A stretch of 64,000 nt of DNA from Candidatus Pantoea haifensis (GCA_018842655.1 JAGTWN010000004.1:1116001-1180000), one strand, 5' to 3'; counted from the first letter of the stretch, positions 19,913 through 29,700 are shown. Numbers and translations: made by a program. The notes: a model not told the origin generated them from the letters alone.

Positions 19913-22272
19913 TTATTTAAGGCGGAACGCTACCACACTGTCACCCGCCTGAGTCCCGAGCGAACCGTGCCCACCGGCAGCAATTACCACATACTGTTTG
20001 CCATCTTTACCCATAAAAGTGGATGGCGTAGCCTGCGCGCCTGCGCTGAGCTCGGTTTGCCAGAGTAATGCGCCAGTGTTGCTGTCATATGCACGGAAGA
20101 AGTTATCTGCCGTTGCACCGTGGAACACAACATCGCCTGCGGTAACCAGCGGGCCACCATGCGCTACCATTCCCACAGGAAAACCGATCGGGAAGCGACC
20201 TGGAAGAAAACTTGTCAACAGATTTTTAGTGGTACCCACACGGCGAAGCCATTCAGTTTTACCTGTTTTGAGATCGACCCCAACCATGCGTCCCCACGGT
20301 GGTGCAATACAGGGAATGCCCAGATCAGAAGCTAACTGCTGAATGCGGATAGCATAATCACCATGGAAATTCTCATTCCAGTATGGCTGGCCATCTTTGG
20401 TAAACATACGTTGCGTTGCCGTTTGCGGCGTACGTTTGATCAGGGTGTATTTATAGGCCAGGCGTACTGGTGCGGCGATTAATATCTGACGCTGAGGATC
20501 TACTGCAACGGAACCCCAGTTGAAAACACCAATATTACCCGGGAAAATCAGTGAGCCTGTTTCAGTTGCAGGCGTCCACGGATTACCATCGTAGCGAAGC
20601 TGACGGAACGCTGCGCGACAGGTGATCTGATCAAACGGTGAAACACCCCACATTGATTTTTCAGTTAACGGCTGCGGAATAAAATTCAGGCTTGAAACCG
20701 GCTGCGTTGGGGCAAATTTTTCGCCCTGCACTCCGCCTTCAGTTGACACCTTAACCTGCTCAACGGGATAAACCGGTTTACCCGTAAGTCGGTTGAGTAC
20801 AAACAGATTACCGGTTTTGGTAGGCAGAATAACCGCAGGTACAGCATTGTTATGATAGTTGATATCCACCAGAGACGGCTGTGATGGATTATCGCGGTCC
20901 CATAAATCGTGATTTGAACTCTGATAGCGCCATTTGAAAGCACCGGTTTTTAAATCCAGAGCCACCAGCGCATCACGAAACTTCTCGGTGTTGCTGTTAG
21001 CATCACGTTCGATACCCAGCTCATCCGGCGAAGCATTGCCAAACGGCACGTACACTAAACCATTTTTCAGATCGGCGCTTAGTGTGCCCCACGCAACCGG
21101 CGTATCCTGAGACCAGGTGTCATTAGCCGCAATGGGCGCGGTGTTTTCAGGATGGGCCGGATCAAAGTTCCAGACCAGGCGTCCACTGATAACATCATAA
21201 GCGCGGATAACACCCGATGGATTACCGCTATTAAAGCCGTTATCCATTACCGAGCCGCCAACAATAACCAGATTTCCGGCAACCAACGGCGCAGCCGTTT
21301 GCATCAGAGCATGCGGACGCAGCTCTCCCATATTGGCATGTAAATCTACTTCACCGTTTTTACCAAAATCGGCACAGCGTTCACCTGTATCAGCATCCAG
21401 TGCAATCAGACGCGCATCTGTCGTCGCGTTAAAAATACGTTTGCGACAGAGTGCAGGCTGAGCGGCAGTGTTATCCGCGGTGACAGGCGTGCTTTCATAA
21501 TAGCTAACGCCGCGACAGGTTTGATGCTGTTGCAAATAAGAGCGATTTTTGTCCGGGGCTGTTTTCCACTTCACAGCGCCGGTTTCTGGGTCCAGTGCGT
21601 GCACTTCATTATGCGGCGTACAGAAATACAGCATACCGTTGACCTTTAACGGCGTCGCTTCAAATGTATATTCAGTCGCATCATCAGACTGGCGAACATC
21701 ACCGGTATGATAAGTCCAGGCAACTTCCAGATTTTTAGCGTTATCGTTGGTGATTTGATTAAGTGACGAGAAACGCAGGCCATTGCCGGAGCCGCCATAG
21801 GCACTCCAGTCATTACCGGCACCCTCTGAGGCTGAAGGCGTGCGCTCATTATTGATGGTGCCCTGCTGAACAAGTGGATCATAGAAACAAAGCCCGGCCA
21901 CCAGCACAACCATAACGATAACTGTGCTTCCTAACAGCGGATGAAAGCGGCGTTGCCCTTGATATAACGGGCGCACCACCCAGGGTAAAGCCAGCCAGAG
22001 GCCAATCAGCCCAAACACATCGCCGCGTGGGATCCATTGCCACTTATCAAAACCCACTTCCCAAATAATCCAGCACAGCGTTATCCACATCAGCAGCGCA
22101 TACAGCGTCAGCGCACTGCGTTTGTTGAGAAACAACAAAATGGCCGTCATCAGTAAACCCACTGCCATTAGCGCATAAAACGCGCTTCCCCCGACGAGCA
22201 GGAGTGCTCCCCCATGTACAACAGCGCAATCGCCACGATCGCGATGACTATACTGGTAATTTTGTTAACCAT
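19913..22272 (-). CDS. membrane-bound PQQ-dependent dehydrogenase, glucose/quinate family (frameshifted)
   Basis: Repaired length is 786 residues. About five N-terminal membrane helices (from MVNKITSIVIAIVAIALLY) are followed by an eight-bladed quinoprotein propeller. Family marks include WEVGFD in the membrane part, QTCRGVSYYES with the conserved cysteine, SSNHDLWDRDNPSQP, and tryptophan-docking-type repeats. One G is missing in the run 22209-22213, just after the start region. Such enzymes oxidise aldoses or quinate in the periplasm and pass electrons to ubiquinone. It is clearly related to Gcd but not its closest form (C terminus AGDSVVAFRLK), so the substrate is left open. PQQ would come from the pqq cluster 17 kb away. 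Confidence 0.85.
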
Positions 22273-23080
22273 GATCCTTCCTCAGGCCATCAAGAACTTC
22301 AAATTAAGACACATAAAATCAACGAGATTTTAACCAACGTAAGGGAATTGTAAAAACACGTCAGGAAGTAGTGATTAGATAAACTGATTAAATGCCGTGA
22401 GAGGTATAGCGTAACGGCGCGGGTCAGACAGTCTTTTCCTGTCGATTCGCATGAGATTTATCTCACGAAATTAATCATTGCTCTGAAAAGTTCGCACATT
22501 TTGTACAAAAAGAGGATTAATCAGGCAGCCGGTTTTTACCTTTTTTGACCTGATTACAGTTTCTGACTTAATACGCTACAACGCAGAATGTTCAGGCGTG
22601 CTCTTGGCGTGGCTCTCCCGGTTAGCCCTGATCTGCACTTTTAACGCCGACATTTGATTCATAAATCGCCACCTAATGACCAGGCCTGTAATGCCTTAAT
22701 CATGAAGAGGCTGTGGAGGTATGGAACACGTTTTAATTTCTCATTTCGCGTGGATATTCATTATTTAAGAAAGTTAAATATCACTAATGCCAAAGCAATA
22801 AAATAATAAAAAAACATTCTCTTAATTAATGATTGCTGATTAATGCACAGGGCTTTTATTTTCCTGGCTGGCAATATGCACAGCTTCTTTATAAAACCCG
22901 TTAATTAAGCTGTTGATTTCGATTATTAATGTTTTTAATAAGCCTCTGTTTTTTCTTAAAATGAGTTTACGTTGCAGTATCAGGAAGGTGTTGAGGTTAT
23001 ATTTATCTGAATAATTTATTTCCCCCGAAACCCCAGCGGGTTTCCCCTTGTCATTTTGTAGACAACACGACAGGTTATGT
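22273..23080. other. AT-rich intergenic region
   Basis: About 800 bp between the dehydrogenase and the glycosyltransferase genes. The right half is clearly AT-rich. It contains a small palindrome (TGAGAT-TT-ATCTCA, 22452-22465) that could be a regulator site for the dehydrogenase. A GGAGGT-ATG at about 22720 opens only a 15-codon frame with too tight a spacing. No RNA gene is recognised. Confidence 0.35.
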
Positions 23081-24091
23081 ATGAATAAAAAACTGCATCA
23101 ACAGGCGCGCAAAAACTGGCACAATGTTAAAAAAGTCAGCTTTACTTTAAAAATGCTAATTAATAAGCACGCCGTACAGGAAATTAGCGCGCCGGAATAT
23201 GACGCATCACTGGAGCGTGATATTACAATAACATCAGAAAACAAAGCATTAGCAGCTATTCCAAAAGTGGTCTGGATGTACTGGCACGATACCCATCTTC
23301 CGGCGTCGATCACGCTGATGACAGAAAAAATCCGTCGCGATAATCCGGACCACGAAATTAACCTGTTAAACAAGGCCACCCTGAATCGCTATTTACCGGA
23401 TCTGATTTTCAGTTCTTCTGACATTTCAGTTCCTCATCAAAGTGATGTTATTCGCCTGGAGTTGCTCTGTCGTTACGGTGGGATCTGGATGGATTGCAGT
23501 ATGCTTCTGTTCGAAAACCTGTCCTGGGTTCATGAATGCCATGAGAAAAACAGCCGTGATCTTATCGGATATTATCGGGAAGTCTCAACCGTGAATCCGC
23601 AGTCGCCAATCATTGAAAGCTGGTTTTTAGCTGCGCCGCAACACAATCCTTTTATTCAGGAATGGTTAAAACATCTTTCACCGATTAAAACTCTCGGTTC
23701 AAAGCAATACTTTGACAAAATGAGAAAGCGTGATGATTACGACAGTCTGGTCCAGAAGATTACCGATCCCCCTTACCTGCTTGTCTATCTTGCACAGCAG
23801 GCTGCCATGAAAGAATATAAACACTTTAATATTTTTGCCCGTAAGTGTGAGGCTAATGCGTTTTACTATCAGCGTTTACATGGCTGGAACAGTGCTAAAT
23901 TTGCCTGCCTGATAATGTTCAATAAAAGGCCGACTACCCCGCCACCGATCATCAAGCTGACAGGCAACGAACGCTTACATATCGATTTCAACCTCAGGCT
24001 GGGTTTTTATAATCCACACAGTATTTTTGGCGAACTGACACACTTCAAACCCAGCGTCATTATCCCAACGCACTCCTCACCGGTTCCTTAA
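23081..24091 (+). CDS. glycosyltransferase of the capsular polysaccharide synthesis (Caps_synth/GT32-like) family
   Basis: A 336-residue cytosolic protein. IPKVVWMYWHDTHLP near residue 65 and CRYGGIWMDCSM near 140 form the DXD-type sugar-nucleotide site of the OCH1/Caps_synth superfamily. These enzymes transfer sugars to surface glycans. The start MNKK has CAGG six bases upstream. It stands alone, flanked by the AT-rich region, and looks richer in A and T than its neighbours, which suggests later acquisition. No other capsule or O-antigen gene is nearby. Confidence 0.75.
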   Translation: MNKKLHQQARKNWHNVKKVSFTLKMLINKHAVQEISAPEYDASLERDITITSENKALAAIPKVVWMYWHDTHLPASITLMTEKIRRDNPDHEINLLNKATLNRYLPDLIFSSSDISVPHQSDVIRLELLCRYGGIWMDCSMLLFENLSWVHECHEKNSRDLIGYYREVSTVNPQSPIIESWFLAAPQHNPFIQEWLKHLSPIKTLGSKQYFDKMRKRDDYDSLVQKITDPPYLLVYLAQQAAMKEYKHFNIFARKCEANAFYYQRLHGWNSAKFACLIMFNKRPTTPPPIIKLTGNERLHIDFNLRLGFYNPHSIFGELTHFKPSVIIPTHSSPVP

Positions 24092-24126
24092 CAAGGTTTC
24101 GTGACGGAGGCATGACGGAGGGATGT

Positions 24127-25458
24127 TTACAGATTGCTGCCTCCGTCAGACCGGTCCTGATTATGCTCTGTCTTTCTTAGCCATTCCTGTAATTTATGCA
24201 CTGATGTGGGCGCCTGATACACGAAACCTTTGCCCTCTTTGAGCGGACGAAGCAACCCTTGCTCCGTCAGGCTTTTCAGCCGGGTGCGTGCGGTATTATC
24301 AGAGATGCCCAGCCGCGTCTTTACGCTGGCTGCACTGAGCAGCGACCCTGGGGCATTCAGCGCAATAGCCATAATATCAAGTTCGCCTTTCCCCAGTATC
24401 AGGTGTTGTTCAACAAACGTTGCCAGCCGCTGACGTTCCTGATGCAGCGTCTCTATCTGTTCAGTAAAAGCATGAACGGCACGCACGACAGTATCGCACT
24501 GAAACTGCACGAAATAAGTCAGATCCATGTCATCCGTTTCGCTGTAGAGATAGGCCATGCCATATTTCACTGCCGCCACTTTTAGCAGCTTACTGATGGA
24601 AATATAACGAAACGCGCTGTAGCCCTTGCGTATGAGGTGATGATAAAACAGACCGCGAGCGGTACGTCCGTTGCCGTCATTAAACGGATGAATATAGCCT
24701 ATGGCAAAGTGCAAAATGCAGGCCACTAACAGCGGATGAACCTGCTGCGCTTCCAGACGAGTGATCTCTTCACACAGGGCATCGAGCATCCCGGCCAGCC
24801 GTTGGAAATCGGGTGGGCGATGAACAATTTCGCCATCGCGGCCCGCAACAAAAACCTCATTGTTGTGGCGTAACTTACCGGGATGGTATTTGCTGTCATT
24901 GATGTCAGCGCAGGCAATGCGATGAATGGCGAGAATATCGTCACGGGTCAGCGGTGCATCTCCCATGGTGACAATATGCTGCATCAACCGCCAGTTGCCC
25001 ATAATCATACTTTCGTCTTCATTACGCGGCGCACGCTCTACCGCCAGCAGCGCCATTGCCACACGTGAGGTTGTCGCTGCGCCTTCCAGCTGGCTGGATG
25101 AGATCGCCTCCTCCATGACTAACTGCGACATCAAATAGCTCGCGGCATCCTGTTCTGAAGGCTGGCCATTTTGCGCAAAAGTCAGCTTATCAATGACTGA
25201 CAGCGCCTTGCTGATGCGCGGCGTCAGGTTAAGCATCACGGTTTGTTCTGCCAGCGCAAAAAATTGCGCGGTACTGCGCCGTTTGAGCTTGAGTGCCGTC
25301 CAGATATTGTCCCGCTGTGCTTCATCATTAAGCCGACGATAGATCTCATCGTAATGTAAATAGCGGGCATCCCAGTCAGAGTGTGTTTTCAGGAGCGCAA
25401 TCATGTCGCTGGCCGGTAGCGTATCGTTCAGGTTTACAGGCGGACGGCGCAATTTCAT
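24127..25458 (-). CDS. Fic family protein, class II, with C-terminal winged helix
   Basis: A 443-residue protein. The Fic core motif HPFNDGNGRTAR lies near residue 245 with the catalytic histidine intact, so AMP transfer to a target hydroxyl is expected. An N-terminal inhibitory-helix motif SSQLEG near residue 110 fits the (S/T)xxxE(G/N) rule and places the protein in the self-inhibited class II. The C-terminal region (GISDNTARTRLKSLTEQGLL) is a winged-helix DNA-binding domain. No separate antitoxin gene is adjacent, in line with self-inhibition. ATG 25458 is preferred over an upstream TTG. Confidence 0.88.
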   Translation of the reverse strand: MKLRRPPVNLNDTLPASDMIALLKTHSDWDARYLHYDEIYRRLNDEAQRDNIWTALKLKRRSTAQFFALAEQTVMLNLTPRISKALSVIDKLTFAQNGQPSEQDAASYLMSQLVMEEAISSSQLEGAATTSRVAMALLAVERAPRNEDESMIMGNWRLMQHIVTMGDAPLTRDDILAIHRIACADINDSKYHPGKLRHNNEVFVAGRDGEIVHRPPDFQRLAGMLDALCEEITRLEAQQVHPLLVACILHFAIGYIHPFNDGNGRTARGLFYHHLIRKGYSAFRYISISKLLKVAAVKYGMAYLYSETDDMDLTYFVQFQCDTVVRAVHAFTEQIETLHQERQRLATFVEQHLILGKGELDIMAIALNAPGSLLSAASVKTRLGISDNTARTRLKSLTEQGLLRPLKEGKGFVYQAPTSVHKLQEWLRKTEHNQDRSDGGSNL

Positions 25459-25721
25459 CGCAAGCAATCTCAAAAAAGGTGTTTTTGAGTTTACGTGAGA
25501 TTACCCAGCGGAGTAAATGACCTTCTGCCCACACTCTGACGCATTCGATGCACCGCTTTGATGCGCAGGCTAATAATTCAACAAAAAACTTATCAGCTTT
25601 TCTGCAGAATATAGCGCATTAAGGCTTTATTCTGCTGTGGTTACGCCCTGACAGCCTGAAAAAGCGAAAACGGCACTCTTTTTGCTTTATCCCTGAGTCT
25701 GTTTTCTTCAGGAGATATGAG

Positions 25722-27040
25722 ATGAACCCGAGTCGCTATCGTTACACCATTTTTTCCATGCTGTTTCTCATCGCCCTGATTAATTACGTTGATCGCGGTG
25801 CGCTCTCTTTCGCCGCCAATGCCATCTCCGCTGAATACCACTTCTCTAAAGTTCAGCTAGGCGCGGTACTGGGCTACTTTGGCTTTGGCTACCTGTTTGG
25901 ATCACTGTGTGGGGGCTTTCTTGCTGATCGTATTGGCACGAAAAAAGTCTGGATGATGGCAGGCATACTCTGGTCGTTGCTGGAAATCGCCACGGCGTGG
26001 GCCGGTGATTTAGGGCTGGCCCTGTTTGGCGGATCGGCCATTATGGGTTTTGCTGCGCTGCGTATCCTGTTTGGCTTTTCAGAAGGCCCTGCTTATGCCC
26101 TGATGAACAAAGCCATTGCCCACTGGGCGCCCGATAAAGAACGCGGTTTTGCTCTGAGTATCGGCCTGCTGTCAACGCAGGTGGGTTCGTTACTGACTGC
26201 ACCTGTTGCGGTAGGCTTGCTGTTACTGACCAATGACTGGCGTATGATGTTCATCCTGCTGGGCGTCATGTCACTGCTGGCGATGCTGCTGTTTGCCCGC
26301 ACCTTTAGCGATGGCCCGGAAAGCAGTGCAGCAACGAACGAAGCCGAACGCACATTGATAAGAAACGGCCAGAAGGCAGGAAAACATCATGATACGGCGC
26401 TGCCGTGGTGGCGGTTTTTACCAGCCGCACCCTGGTGTGCAACGCGCTGGGCTATTTTTCTTTTCTCTACATTACCTTCACGTTGGTAACGTGGATGCCG
26501 AAGTATCTGCAGGATAATTTTCACTACGATCTGCATTCATTATGGTATGTCGCGATGATCCCGTGGAGTGGTGCCTGTATCACAGTGCTACTCGGTGGAC
26601 GTATTGCCGATCGGCTTCTGGCACGGTTCGGTAATCTGCGCCTGGCGCGTAACGTTTTTGCTGCCGTAACGCTGTGCGGCACCGCATGCTGCTTTATGGC
26701 AATACCTTACATGCACTCTGCTGCGGGCATTATTGCGCTGATGACGCTGGGTAACGCCTTAAATGCGTTGGTCAATAATGTTTACTGGTCAGTTGTCATT
26801 GACGTTACACCTAAATCGTCGGTGGGTACCTACAGCGGCATGACGCTGGCGATAGCAAATCTGGCCTCGATTATTTCACCGATGCTGTGCGGCTGGCTGG
26901 CGGAATATTATGGTTACAACGCCATGTTTACCGTAACTGCCGTCATCGCTTTTGGCAGCATGCTGGCGATGACGCTGCTGCAACCGGAAAAACCGCTGCA
27001 ACCGCAAGCGAACGACAGGATCGCAGAGCAAGCGGCCTGA
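25722..27040 (+). CDS. MFS transporter of the anion:cation symporter family (frameshifted)
   Basis: Twelve membrane segments are expected. NYVDRGALSFAANAI near the N terminus and DRIGTKKVW between helices 2 and 3 are typical of the ACS family (GudP, GarP, ExuT), which imports sugar acids and similar organic anions. A T-run at 26415-26419 lacks one base; repaired length is 439 residues. The start has GGAG about seven bases upstream. It is a single gene convergent with the acetyltransferase gene; substrate unknown, hexarates or hexuronates being a family-based guess. Confidence 0.8.
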
Positions 27041-27047
27041 TTAACTG

Positions 27048-27076
27048 ACGCGCAACGATCATCACCCGTTGCGCGT
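27048..27076. terminator. hairpin between convergent genes
   Basis: Perfect 10-bp arms (ACGCGCAACG/CGTTGCGCGT) with a 9-base loop lie between the MFS transporter and the acetyltransferase. There is no strong T-tract on either side, so termination efficiency is uncertain. Confidence 0.5.
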
Positions 27077-27132
27077 TATCCCAGCCCGGCGAATCGTATA
27101 AGGCACACATGCTGCGCGCCTTGTAAGGGTTA

Positions 27133-27762
27133 TCAGCCATGTTTTTCGCAGAACTGTTCAATATCGCCTGACTGAAAATCAGCCAGATTCGCCATTAACT
27201 TCTCCAGCGGCCACTCCCACCAGGCAATGCGTTGTAAGGTTGCCGCAATCGCAGGCGTAAATCGCACCCGCAGCGATTTAGCCGGCACGCCACCCACGAT
27301 GCTGTAAGGCGCAACGCTTTTAGTCACGACCGCCCCCGCAGCCAGCACGGCACCGTCACCAATCGTGACGCCGGGTAACACAATCACGCCATGACCTATC
27401 CAGACATCATTACCAATAATCACTTTCGCTTCGCGACGGGCAGCAAAAAATTTGCGATCGCGCTCTGCACTGGCGTCGTAATATTCCGGGCAGTAGGTAA
27501 AACGATGTTGTGAGGCGCGATCCATTGGGTGGTTAGGCGCACCGATACGCACCTGATTTGCAATCGCGGTGAAGCGCCCTATCTGCGCGTCGGCAATGCA
27601 ACAGTGTTCACCCACGTAGGAAAAGTCGCCGAGCGTGCTGTATTCAAGATAGCTGTGCGCAAGGACTTCGCACTGTTGACCGATGTCGGTTTCGCGCATA
27701 CGCACGCTGTGATCGATCACGGTGTGTTGGAGTTTGGCAGTAATTACGGCGGCAAGAGACAT
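27133..27762 (-). CDS. hexapeptide-repeat acetyltransferase (DapH/DapD/GlmU-related, phn_thr type)
   Basis: A 209-residue left-handed beta-helix protein. Hexapeptide repeats run through IGQQCEVLAHSYLEYSTLGDFSYVG and IIGNDVWIGHGVIVLPGVTIGDGAVLAAGAVV, and the insertion GAPNHPMDRASQHRF is typical of the Xat-like group often annotated with phosphonate genes. It probably moves an acetyl group from acetyl-CoA to an amine or alcohol. No phn genes flank it. GGGAG five bases upstream supports the start. Confidence 0.82.
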   Translation of the reverse strand: MSLAAVITAKLQHTVIDHSVRMRETDIGQQCEVLAHSYLEYSTLGDFSYVGEHCCIADAQIGRFTAIANQVRIGAPNHPMDRASQHRFTYCPEYYDASAERDRKFFAARREAKVIIGNDVWIGHGVIVLPGVTIGDGAVLAAGAVVTKSVAPYSIVGGVPAKSLRVRFTPAIAATLQRIAWWEWPLEKLMANLADFQSGDIEQFCEKHG

Positions 27763-27865
27763 GGCAACTCCCGGGTCTGGTCAGAGGTCTGGATAAGTCA
27801 CGTGCGCTGCACGGCTTAATTCAGCGACTACCTTAACCGGGAAAAATGACAAACAGATTTACGGT

Positions 27866-27894
27866 GAAAAAGGCGGAGTGGTTAGCTCCGCCTT
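27866..27894 (-). terminator. rho-independent terminator of the tisB-like transcript
   Basis: Arms AAGGCGGAG/CTCCGCCTT with a 7-base loop; read on the minus strand the stem is followed by a T-run. It begins 15 bp past the toxin stop codon. Confidence 0.82.
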
Positions 27895-27908
27895 GTTTCG
27901 AGTTCCGG

Positions 27909-27998
27909 TTAATATACCTGACCGGTCAGTTGCATAAGGGCAACGATGATCTGCAAAATGATTCGAATGATATCCAGAATCAGCCTTGTCAGTTCCAT
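27909..27998 (-). CDS. tisB: TisB-like type I toxin peptide
   Basis: A 29-residue peptide, the same length as E. coli TisB, with an acidic/basic N terminus (MELTRL) and a hydrophobic helix (LDIIRIILQIIVALMQL). A strong ribosome site (AAGGA, five bases) precedes the ATG. TisB peptides insert into the inner membrane and dissipate proton motive force, promoting persistence during the SOS response. The setting matches: a perfect CTGT-N8-ACAG LexA box 210 bp upstream, a leader segment complementary to a divergent small RNA, and a terminator just after the stop, giving a message of about 330 nt. Primary sequence similarity alone would be weak at this length; the locus layout is the main support. 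Confidence 0.8.
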   Translation of the reverse strand: MELTRLILDIIRIILQIIVALMQLTGQVY

Positions 27999-28079
27999 CA
28001 CTTTCCTTCTCCTGCTACAGGAGCGCGCTGTTCAGCTACCGAGGCTTTGACTCTACCCGCCGGGCGCCTAAGCACATCG

Positions 28080-28096
28080 TGTGGAGAGAGCTGAGC
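28080..28096 (-). promoter_or_regulatory. IstR-pairing segment in the tisB leader
   Basis: The 17 bases here repeat, with one mismatch, those at 28275-28291 on the same plus strand. Since the toxin message is made from the minus strand and the small RNA from the plus strand, the two RNAs would pair over this stretch. It lies about 80-100 nt before the toxin start, where IstR-1 blocks ribosome standby in E. coli. Confidence 0.72.
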
Positions 28097-28207
28097 GGCA
28101 CTCATGGTTAAAGCCACAGGCCAGCACCACCTGATGCCTGCCGGGATTTTAAAAACCGTGCCCCTGGGAGCGGCCAGTCAACAATGAGGCTGAGCTCACT
28201 TCTCAAC

Positions 28208-28227
28208 ACCTGTATAAACATACAGCA
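28208..28227. promoter_or_regulatory. LexA (SOS) box
   Basis: CTGT-ATAAACAT-ACAG, a perfect match to the LexA core, lies between the divergent toxin and small-RNA transcripts. It would hold the toxin promoter shut until DNA damage. Confidence 0.85.
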
Positions 28228-28239
28228 TTTTGGCGAAAC

Positions 28240-28268
28240 TTGAAATATTTCGCTGCACTATTTAGAAT
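28240..28268 (+). promoter_or_regulatory. sigma-70 promoter of the IstR-1-like RNA
   Basis: TTGAAA (28240-28245) and TAGAAT (28263-28268) are separated by exactly 17 bp, each one base from consensus. Predicted transcription start is near 28275, which places the pairing segment at the very 5' end of the RNA. Confidence 0.7.
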
Positions 28269-28274
28269 CGCAGT

Positions 28275-28368
28275 TGTGGAGAGTGCTGAGCACCTCGTTC
28301 GCCACCCGGTTACCAGCCAGATGACGAACAAAAAATAAAGGATTTGGCTTCATGCCAAATCCTTTTTT
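28275..28368 (+). ncRNA. istR: IstR-1-like antitoxin small RNA
   Basis: A predicted RNA of about 94 nt running from the promoter at 28240-28268 to the strong terminator at 28337-28368. Its first 17 bases are complementary, with one mismatch, to the tisB leader at 28080-28096. In E. coli IstR-1 is constitutive, starts with its pairing region, and is encoded divergently from tisB across a LexA box; all of this is seen here. A longer, LexA-controlled IstR-2 form starting further left is possible. Confidence 0.75.
28337..28368. terminator. bidirectional rho-independent terminator
   Basis: A 12-bp stem (AAAGGATTTGGC/GCCAAATCCTTT) with loop TTCAT is followed by T-runs on both strands. It ends the IstR-like RNA on the plus strand and the sorbosone-dehydrogenase-like message on the minus strand. 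Confidence 0.88.
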
Positions 28369-28386
28369 ATTGCCCCGGTTTAGGTG

Positions 28387-29688
28387 TTAGTTAGCAGCAC
28401 TGACACGCCAGACGGTATTTCCTGCATCATCAGCAATCAATACACCGCCCTGCTTATCCGTCGCCAGTCCAACCGGCAAGCCGCGCACCTGTTTTTGATC
28501 ATCCGTCAGAAATCCGGTTACTACCGGTTGTGGCAGGCCCACAGGCTTACCATTCTCAAATTTAACCCACACCACCTGATAGCCATTTAACGGCTTACGG
28601 TTCCAGCTACCGTGTTCGCTGATAAAAGCCCCACCGCGATACTGCGGCATATTGTCGCTGCTGTAAAATGTCAGGCCAAGCGGCGCAACGTGTGAGCTGA
28701 GCGCGTAATCAGGCTTGATCGCTTTCTCCACAAGATCGGGACGTTGCGGTTCTGCGCGCTTATCGACGTGCTGACCGAAATAACTGTATGGCCAGCCGTA
28801 AAAGCCTTTTTCCTGCACCGATGTGATGTAATCGGGCACCAAATCAGAGCCAATTTCGTCACGCTCATTAACAATGGCCCATAACCTGCCGCTTTCCGGT
28901 TCCCACTGCATGCCCGTCGGGTTACGTAAGCCGCTCGCATAGATGCGGCTGGCTCCGCTGGCAGCATCCACTTCCAGTATGGCGGCACGGCGGTACTCCG
29001 CACCAATACCGTTTTCAGTGATATTACTGTTGGAGCCCACGCCAACATAGAGCTTAGTGCCGTCCGGGCTGGCGAGCAGCGATTTGGTCCAGTGATGGTT
29101 GATTGGCCCACCCGGCAGTTCCGTGACCTCTTCAGGCGGGGTGCGTATTTCTGTTTCGCCTTCGGTATAAGGAAATTTAACCAGGCTGTCGGCATTGGCC
29201 ACGTACAGCGTATTGCCAACCAGCTGCATGCCGAAAGGCGAGAAAAGATTTTCGATAAAACGATGCTGTTCCCATTTACCGTTAACATTACGTAGCAGCG
29301 TAATACTGTTGCCACCCTCGCCAGCTTTACCTGACGCATTTTTCACAAAGCCGGTAATCAGCTCTTTGGGTTTCAGGGTGGGTTTTGGCGGCCCGTTCGA
29401 TTCCGCCACCAGCACATCATTGTTAGGCAGAACATAGACCTGGCGCGGGTGTTTGAGATTCTCAGCGATTTTCTCAATCTTTAACCCTTCCGCCACTTTT
29501 GGCATTTCACCCGCTTTCCAGGGTACGCCTTCCGGCACCTGCATGGGCGGCACGATTGAATTATGTACTTCAGGTAATTCCGGGTTCGGGCCAACCTGTT
29601 TTTGCGGATCAATTAGCGCACCGTCATCACAGCCCGCCAGCAAAGCGACTAACGTCGCAGCAATGACTGTTTTTTGCCTGTTTTTCAT
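28387..29688 (-). CDS. PQQ-dependent sugar dehydrogenase-like lipoprotein (sorbosone dehydrogenase/YliI family)
   Basis: A 433-residue six-bladed beta-propeller protein. The N terminus has a lipobox (VALLAGC), so it is likely a membrane-anchored periplasmic lipoprotein. Motifs of the GSDH/sorbosone dehydrogenase family include LKHPRQVYVLPNNDVLVAE, GLRNPTGMQWEP, FYGWPYSYFG and FISEHGSWNR. Relatives oxidise aldoses with PQQ bound in the propeller. It forms a short operon with the DUF2231 membrane protein 12 bp upstream, which may accept electrons or anchor it. Substrate unknown. Confidence 0.82.
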   Translation of the reverse strand: MKNRQKTVIAATLVALLAGCDDGALIDPQKQVGPNPELPEVHNSIVPPMQVPEGVPWKAGEMPKVAEGLKIEKIAENLKHPRQVYVLPNNDVLVAESNGPPKPTLKPKELITGFVKNASGKAGEGGNSITLLRNVNGKWEQHRFIENLFSPFGMQLVGNTLYVANADSLVKFPYTEGETEIRTPPEEVTELPGGPINHHWTKSLLASPDGTKLYVGVGSNSNITENGIGAEYRRAAILEVDAASGASRIYASGLRNPTGMQWEPESGRLWAIVNERDEIGSDLVPDYITSVQEKGFYGWPYSYFGQHVDKRAEPQRPDLVEKAIKPDYALSSHVAPLGLTFYSSDNMPQYRGGAFISEHGSWNRKPLNGYQVVWVKFENGKPVGLPQPVVTGFLTDDQKQVRGLPVGLATDKQGGVLIADDAGNTVWRVSAAN

Positions 29689-29700
29689 TTTTGCTCCTCC

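Noticed and set aside
22452-22465. Palindrome TGAGAT-TT-ATCTCA as an operator
   Set aside because: Six-base arms in AT-rich DNA are easily due to chance; no known regulator consensus fits well.
22715-22770. GGAGGT directly before an ATG opening a 15-codon frame
   Set aside because: Spacing between the ribosome site and ATG is only one base and no regulated gene follows closely; not enough for a leader peptide call.
27846-28094. An 82-codon plus-strand frame across the toxin locus
   Set aside because: It is antisense to the tisB-like gene and its leader, lacks a ribosome site, and resembles no family; the minus-strand toxin reading is far better supported.
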